From Saturnia japonica (Eukaryota; Arthropoda; Insecta; Lepidoptera; Saturniidae), in contig CM065304.1 of assembly GCA_033032175.1 (NCBI GenBank), positions 9,920,001 to 9,984,000 of the forward strand: a stretch of DNA of 64,000 nucleotides, written 5' to 3'. Below the pieces are notes generated by a model, which saw only the letters and a list, made by a program, of their open reading frames with translations, ran no database searches and was not told where the DNA came from. Positions 29,743 to 38,700 of the stretch are shown here, piece by piece. The position numbers and the translations under genes are program-made. Within the stretch, counting starts at the first letter, position 1, and each line of letters begins with the position of its first letter.

Positions 29743-32700
29743 ATTTCCAATACTTTTAAAGATATCAAAATTGTTTTTTGATATAATTACATACATACAT
29801 CATTAGGTACCTGCTTTGAGTGGCGTAAATACAACGTCGAGATTCTGTTGCGTGTGTTTATTTACTTACCGCTTTATATGGTGGATAGCGAACGACTACT
29901 GGTCGACTTTTTTTTTTTTTTTTTTGAACTTACTACACTTTTTGCCTTAGGGGCCCTTTCCAAAAACAGAGCCGCTGCGGCTTTTACAGCTTCACCGGAC
30001 TTGGGGGCGAGCGCGTAGGGCACTCAGCCGCGAAAGTCTGTGACGACCCGCACGAGGGTGCCAGAGTGGCCGAACCTCGGCTCGGGCGGACGTCGCGAAT
30101 GCGAAAAGGTCGCGATCTATCTAATTCCCTAATCTTAAGAAAATTCGAGCTAACTAACATATACTCATATGCACGTTCCCCTCCTCCTGGTACATGCAAG
30201 CCCCTACATATTTGAACGACCGTGTTTTGCTCGTTGTTTTGTAAGAAAAACACCCATATTACAAGATTATTTAATTTTGGAAAGTAAAACATTATCTAAA
30301 TACAAAATTTCATCTAAATCGTTTAAGCCGTTTAAATTTAAAGACAAATTCGCACAACATAATTCATTTGTATTACTTTTTAAATACATTAAAAAAAACC
30401 CCCGAAATATCTCCATACCTTACTCGTTTACGTTCGTTCAACTTGACAGCGCATTCAAGAATCTGCTGAACGTCATAAGATGACATGTTATTTATATGTT
30501 TAAACCTGTTTAAGTTTTTTTTTGTATTAATTTTTTATATTCATAAAATGTGGATACAGCATGTTAAACTAAATCACGGTAGTAGATACACGCTATCTTT
30601 GTCCGATAAGATAAATCTTGATATCCACACGGCCTTTCGGTGTCGGCACACTGCACAGTGCAGCTTTTCGGCTACACACTCTGGTGCCTCTGGGCCAAGT
30701 TGCGCACATCGGAAGCAGATCAACTTCTTTGTCAGCTGCCGACGTGCAATGGGGGCGAATGTGGCCAAACCCAAGCATTTGAAGCAAAACATCAACTTGT
30801 ACTCAAGGACACAAGCCACGTTCTAGGCGTAAAGGAAGATGGAAGGATGGAAGGAAGAAGGAAGGCGATTCTGTCACCACAACTACTCCGGCCGCGGCGG
30901 CAGGAAGTGACAAATGGATAGATCCAATGCTTACCCTCAACCGTTGGTCATATCTCACCAGCTCCACTTTGGGTGACCTCCTCTCTGATCACAATGTCGT
31001 GCAGGCGGTTCACCCTCTTCAAGGGCCTGCCGACCAGTGCCACCTGTGAACCCTTTGGAGTAGCCTGTCGGGCTGCTTCGAGCCTTTGGAACCAGGGATC
31101 TCAATAATCCTGACTGCAGTGCAGGTATGGCAAACTGATAAGTTGTCGACCACCAGCCCGCGAAGACTGACAGACACCCTTCCCTTCAGTATTGCCGCCT
31201 TGTAGCTCACCTTCCGAGTATCTTTGTCAGGCTGCAGTGTTATAAATATTGCAGCCGAGCGCAAGGGTAAGGGAGCTTCGAATTAGGCCTAGGGCCAAGC
31301 GCATTCTTAGAAGTGGCGAGTTATGTGGCTGCAGCTGCCGTCAGATCCGAGGAAGTCGTCTCTTTGTTTTTTAACCAACATTTCGCAATGAACCATATCC
31401 TCTCATTGCTTGACATCGAACCAAGGGGAAAGTCCGAAAACGGGAGTGGTGTTAATTCTATACCCATGACATGCTTCTGGGAGAAGGTCATCACGGCGAC
31501 TGTCACAAGAGGCGCAAGCACGGGATCTAACGCTTGGGCCTAGCTAACTTCGATATTGCGGGCTTGCGCCTTACTGATCAGGCGTCCCTGACTTTTTGTC
31601 CGCGATCAGATGGGGTGGCGGACCATCTTCAGCGGAAGAATATTGTTCTGCAGTCTTTATAGCGGGCGCCATAACGCCAGCTAGATCTAAAGGTAGGGTC
31701 TTCTACACACAGGTAGAGAGCTCCGACTGAGGTCGCGAGACCAACCTAATCTAGCACATCACTGTTACGTTACGTTACGATAACGCCGGTCACGGTCAGT
31801 CAAGATAGATCAGGTCGACTGGCCTAACAGCGGCATGCTAGTTTAGGTTAAACTCGCAACAACTGCGAGAGGCGGTCGGCCATCTAGCACCAGATTGTGT
31901 GTTTTCAGTACATTCCTGGATACAATAACAAGTACAAGTAAGACAGTTAGGAAATGGTTTCTGACTTAAATTGTAATTATATCACAGTTTTAACCATCTT
32001 ACAGCGACATATAAATATAGCTTTACATGTATGTATTTATATTGTTGTTATAAGACTGTAGACTTCTTATTCCAGTGTCTGCCATAACTATTAATAATTG
32101 TTTTATTGTGAAGCGCATTCTCATCAAAGTGCCACCGACACGCACGCATCATATCAATCAAAGTTAATTACCGTATAGTGATGTAATTAACGCATACATT
32201 TATCCTGTGTCACCAATGTTATGTACAGTTTATTTGAAATATCTGCCGATAAGTTATCGTTTTAAAATTCAAAATTCAGATATAAACGTTAGTTTTTAAG
32301 AAGCTACCAAAATAAATACATAAGATTATTTAATCAATATAGTGTAGCTGTACTGCTTACTATGTTATATACCTTATTATATTCCCATTTCACGTATTAA
32401 TTCAATGCCTTTAATTTAGTTTTATTTATTTAATGCAATTGAAAACTACATACACAGAGATAATTTAAGGAGTTTTTACAGTAAATATTCAGTAATGAGT
32501 AGCAATTAATTATTAACTGTTCGAATAGACGAAATCGAAAAATTTTTTTTTTCTTGCATAGACATGACACTTTTCTTTAAAATGTAGACATTCCCATATT
32601 TGCAAAACTATCAGATATGTATATTTTATGTTTATTCTCAATGTATGTTATTGATAATAAATTATTAAATAGCTTTGGAACTTTCAATTAGGAGGGTGTG

Positions 32701-35700
32701 TTCTTTGTATGACGTAGGCATCCGATAAGAAAGGATTTTCCGAAATTCTACCCCTAAGGGGGTGAAAAAGGGGGGCAAAGTTTATATGGGACAACATGAT
32801 TCCTTGGTCCAGTCTACTTCTAATTTTGCATAAACCTTTTTTAACAGAATTGATGGAAGACGTGTTTCGTATTTTATTGAAATTCATCCCTAACGGGGTT
32901 AAAGGTGGGTAGAAAGTTATTTTGGCGGTGATTTGCTTCGAAGTTGATATCAATACAAGGATTACAATACTATTTTATTTTGACATATGTTTGAAAACTC
33001 AATCCGATTTTATTCAAAAAAGGTTGAATTCACTTAAAAACATAAGAAAATACTCTTTAAAATTGGAATGTCTCGAAAGTCACCGTAATATTAGTACCTC
33101 ATTTGAAGGTTTCTAAGCTTAAACAGGTTATGCACTTTTAGGACATGGCCTCATAGGGACGTAGAGTTCGAAATTTGAAATGGTAAGGACTGGAACATTT
33201 GGTTATAAATTATACGAATCATTCCATAAAAAATCATGTAAAATCTATACTAATACTAATATAATATAATAAAGAGGAAAAGTTTTTTGTTTGTTTGTTT
33301 AAACACGCTAATCTCTGGAACTACCAGTCGGATTCGAAAAATTATTCTTTTATATGATAGCCAGACTCACGAGGAATAGTATAAAGTATACTATGAAAAC
33401 ATTGTGCTAAATAACATTAGGCTACAGTTTCTAGCTAGCCTTAAATATTGATTTTTGTTACGTAAATCGGAAGTCGAAGCCCTTGCGAACTGCTTTAGCC
33501 GCATGTGCTGGCTTAATGGTTAATGATACGTCAATACAATGTTCTACAAAAATATTGGCCATTAGTATATATATAAAAAAGTCAGCGATAGCATATATCT
33601 ATTTCTTATACGTGAGCCACAATAAGGTATTTTGCAATTATTTATGTTGAAGATTAAAAACTAATTTATGAGCATTATTTTTAAGCATGGCATATTAATC
33701 CTTACGAACAAAAGTTACTTCATCATAAAGACAAAAATTATAACAATATAAAAAAATATTTTTCAAAAATGAAATGTGTTATTTGATAGTTTTAAGTATA
33801 CAGTTTTGTCAAAATGGTCATATTATTGAATCCTTTAGCAATTTCAAGCTTTATTTTTACCTTATACACCATATAATATGGACTTGTAAATTTCAAACAC
33901 ATACTACTTTTTTGTGTTTTGAGTTGTAAAGCTAAAACTTATAGGTATCGTTACCGGTGTAGTAATGAAGCCTTAAGACCTATGGCCTTGACCCCGGGCG
34001 TCCCCGTTCAAAAGATATTTGTTGATGAAAACTTCATACTCAGACGACATTGTTTTGAGGTGAAATCATCAATCTGTAGGTTTATTTTCGATCTTAATGC
34101 TACAGCTATAGATAAACCAAAAGGTTGATATGAAATTAAGTTTACCCCTGATTTACCCTACCATATCATTTTCATTGCCTTTTAAATATACGACTCAGAA
34201 TTCGTTTTAAAACTTCAATATACCTATTTTTCTATATTAAAATTATACATTACCTATACATTTCCTCTGTATACTTAAATTATCAATAATTATCATTACC
34301 TGCTACTGTTCTTGATTGTTTTTGTTTCACATTTGTAGCAAAATGTCTTGATTTTTGCTAGTTAGGGTAATTAGTTTATTTGTTTTGTTGTTATTGAAGT
34401 TGATGTTTGTAATAAAAGATTAAACAGTTATTTCTGGCGCTAGATTAGGATTCTAAATGAAAGCAGTATAAATATCATGAGATATTATATTCATTTTTAC
34501 TTATCGATTTCATTAGTAGATGATGTAAATGTAGATTTAAATTCCAAATATCTAAAAATATTTTTGTTTTTTACTTGTATATTTAAATATTTTATAAGAA
34601 AATTATGATATACATATAGTTGTGATGATACCTACTTAATTACACACATTACTCACAGTCACATTCAGAGTCACACAAATGTCCTACATCTACAAACTCT
34701 ATATTTTCTTTATCTGATGTAGAATTTACCAATAACAATTTAGCTTCATCTGATAGCCGTGTATGACTAAGTTGACTTATCTTAGGTCTGATGCTGGACA
34801 GGTATGGATCAGAAGTTATTAACAAACAATGGATAATATACTCATTTGTTGCAATTCTACCAATTTTTCTCGAGTGGAAAGCTCTAAACTTTTTAAAAAT
34901 TTTGTTGCGTTCTTCAGAAGCCTCTTCAGTAAGTTTGCCAATTGGAATAAAGTTATTATGCTCAATTATGTCTGCACCATGCATGAGCAATTTATACACG
35001 CTAGAAGGCATATAATACCACTGATATAACTTGACATATTTTGAGCAGTTTTAGAACAATATTGCAGGAACTTTTCCACATCAACAAACTTTTCACCTGA
35101 GACTACCTGAAGAATCACCGCAAATCTCCTGATGAGTTCTTCATCAACATCAGAGATCTATGCAGTTGCTTTCTGTATAATTAGCCGATTACTATTTTCG
35201 TTTAAGATTACTTGAATAAGTTGCACAAAACGATTTAACTTCGGTCTTTTCTTCTTTAGACTGAGCAAAATTCACAGAAGTTAACTATCTTTCAAATAAT
35301 TTGTCTGTATCCAAAAGGATTTTGCTTCATAAACACAAAAATGACGATATTTGACACCAGTTCTTCCATAATGAACAAATCAAAATTAACGTAAGGTAAC
35401 ATTAGGGTACGGGTTATTGATGATTTATGAAATGAAACATAAGTACTCATGGTATTTATACCACTTTCATTTAGTATCATAATATATCTCTAAAAAAATC
35501 TACAACAACAACTACTACAAAAACAACAATAACAATGTACAGCAAAACAAATAAAATAATTGCCCTAGTGTACAGATATAATAACTTTGCACTTACTCAC
35601 TTTATAAATGATAGAAGGATTAAGATACCTCAGATTTAAAAATTAAAATTACATTAATTTTTTACCTTCTTATAATATTTTTCATTAGCAATTAATTATT

Positions 35701-38700
35701 TGCTTTACCTATTTATCACTTATATTAATGTACAATACTGAGGAAACTAATTAATATAGCCAATCCAATCAAATAGTTATTAACAAAACAAGGCCTTGAC
35801 ACAACATGAAATTCTACCATACTTTCAAATATTACCTATAAGAATAACTCTAGTAATAATAGTAATAGTAGTAATCTAATTCTAAGCGATTAATATATTG
35901 AATATAGAGATAATGTAAGCTAAGGTGTATAGCTTATGATAATGCAAATGAAACTCGTATTCCATTAAATTTGAATATGTAATTCGTTTTCGAAATGCTC
36001 AGCTCTGTACTTTTGTAAAAAACATTATTTAGAGCTATTCAAATATCTAAATTCTAATAAATAGAGAAGCGTGTAAAGGTACCCTCTGTGTCCGTCGTAA
36101 ATATGTTTGTACCAAAGCAGTATCTGTTTAGAGTATGTAACTGATCTTTTACTTATTGAAACCTATCTCGACATGTAGAAGAATATATTATGAATATATC
36201 AATATTTTTACAGACAATATTACACATTGTATTATTTTTATAATGTATTCTTTCTGAGTTATATTTATAAATTTATTTTTTATATGAATATTAAAATAAT
36301 GAATGTGTAAGAAGTGAAAATAAATATAATAATTACAAGACAATTTTTAACAAAAATGAAACCCAACTTTAATGATTTTGAGGAGTTTCGTGGTGTATCT
36401 TCGAATTCGAAGGTCCAATGCCAATGAAAATAAAATGGGACCACACTTGAGGGGATCTATTAAGAAAAATAGTATATATATGCGAAAACATACTTTAAAT
36501 TACCTTTAAAAATATAATATTAACATAATTACTAGTATAGTTATGGAGATTATATACACAAACCAGTACAACTGTTAATCTATCATTTAAGATACTTTTG
36601 CCTATATAGAGCAGAAACAATCGATATATGGATAGACTTTCCATCTGGTGTGACTGAGGTGAAGCGTCGAGTATTATATTATAAAACACAGTATTTGTGT
36701 AGTTAACATCCCATATAGGGATGAAATTTTGCAATATTTCAATTCCGGAATTGAGGACAGTAATATACTAATTCCGATATTCATAAATTTTACTCATTTA
36801 GTGATCTTGAATTGGTTAAGATTAGATTAGAATTCCGATCCAATAATATCCAATTTTATATTAGTTAAGATTACGGAATAAATGCCAGCTTCGTCGGCAT
36901 TCATGATTTTGTGAGATAATCTTGCCTAATTCAAAGTTTCTTGAATTAATCTTGGTGAAATACTTTGTCTTACTCACAAAATCCAGCCTGCAGTCATTGA
37001 TATTTTGTATAAAACTTCAAAAGAATCAGAACGAGGAGTATTGTCCAATAAGCATGCTCCAGATTATGGCTCTGAATCTCAAGGCGATGAGGATGAGGCT
37101 GCAAATTAAAGTCGTTTTGATATCAAGAATATTAATAATGTCTTTGCTAAATGTGCTGAATCAGCGTTCTACAAGCAAGTTATTGTACAAACGCGGCATC
37201 TTGTTAAGTTAATAATAATATCTTCCCTCAAATCAGGTACACTGCGGGATTACAACTTGAAAGAACACCACAAAAACATACAACTACAACATTGCCTCTT
37301 TTTTTACTATGGATAAGCTTGCGTTTGATCACTATCTCGTCTGATCGCAAGTGATGATGTGGTCTATGATGGACCATGCTTGCCTAGAAGGTACCTATTC
37401 ACTAGAGACTTGAAGATACCCAGGTTGTAATTATCGGGAAATACAAAATCCGGCAAATTGTCCCAATCTTTAGCCGAGCGCATGATAAATATACTAGCAA
37501 AACGCACGTTGCTTTGTGCGCACTGGTGGAATATCTACCATAAATCGATGACGCATCGCAGTGTCTCTTGTCGTCCGCTAGTGAAAAGGTGATGGCAGAA
37601 TTAAGCTGTGCAAATATATCCGGTAAAAAACCGATAAACTGGCAACTTTATACCGATTGTTCAAGGCTCTGCAGCCTTGCCTCAACTACCGAATCGTTGC
37701 CAATGAGTTTTTTAGCACGCCTCCCGATTGCCTCAAATGCCTCAAGTTGGTACTTGGCCGATCCATCCCAAAGATGTGAGCAGTATTCCATGCACGATCG
37801 GACTTGCGCTTGATATAGATCAAGCAGCTGACCCGGCGTGAAATACCGTCTCACCTTTGCAAGGATATCTAGCTTTTTGGCAGCCAACTGAGCTTTATAC
37901 ACAAATAATGAGCCAAAAGTCAGTGTTGAAGACATCGTAACGCCTAGAAGTTCCAGGTGGTCGGTTATAGGAATGCACACATCTCTGAAAGTACAAGCTA
38001 GTTGGAACTCTATTTGCGGAAGATAGACACGCCTGAGTCTTAGTGACATTAAACTTGAGCAAGTTGGCATCACCCCAGTCGGAGATTGTATTTAAGAACA
38101 AGTTCAAGCGTTTGACAAACGCGATAGGCAAGCATGTCTGAAAATATGAACGGAGTGTTTTTGAAGATAAATGACTCAGTTTTCAAAGCCTTGATGGATT
38201 CAAAATCCGAAATTTCCTTTTTTGGACATGAAATTCGAATCTTTACTGAATTTTATTACAGTTTGGGTGTCCTAAAATTGGCTGTTCTATCCTTGTGCTA
38301 TCATGATACAATGCTTTACACAGCTGATACTATATTAAAGTCAACAATCAAGAAACTTGAACAGAATAGTTTTTGAACTCTAAACTTGCAAATTCCTATA
38401 AAAGACGACTACTTTTATCAGGTGTACTCAACTACATATTTGCACGTTCCGGAAGACTTCTTTGAACAAGCAGTTGACGATACATTACCCAAATCTAATA
38501 ATGAAGAAAATTTTGTGATTATCATAGAAGCTTAGCATTTTGGAATCCTTGAACTTGTTGCTTCACTTTCCATCCGCCATCCGAGCATGCCCGCAAGCCC
38601 AGTGAAGCCGTCAAAGCCTCAAATGGGTTCAGGAGCCTTAATACTAACAGTCGGTTTGAAAACAAAAACCTTTTATGAAATGTCCAATTAGAACTATCAC

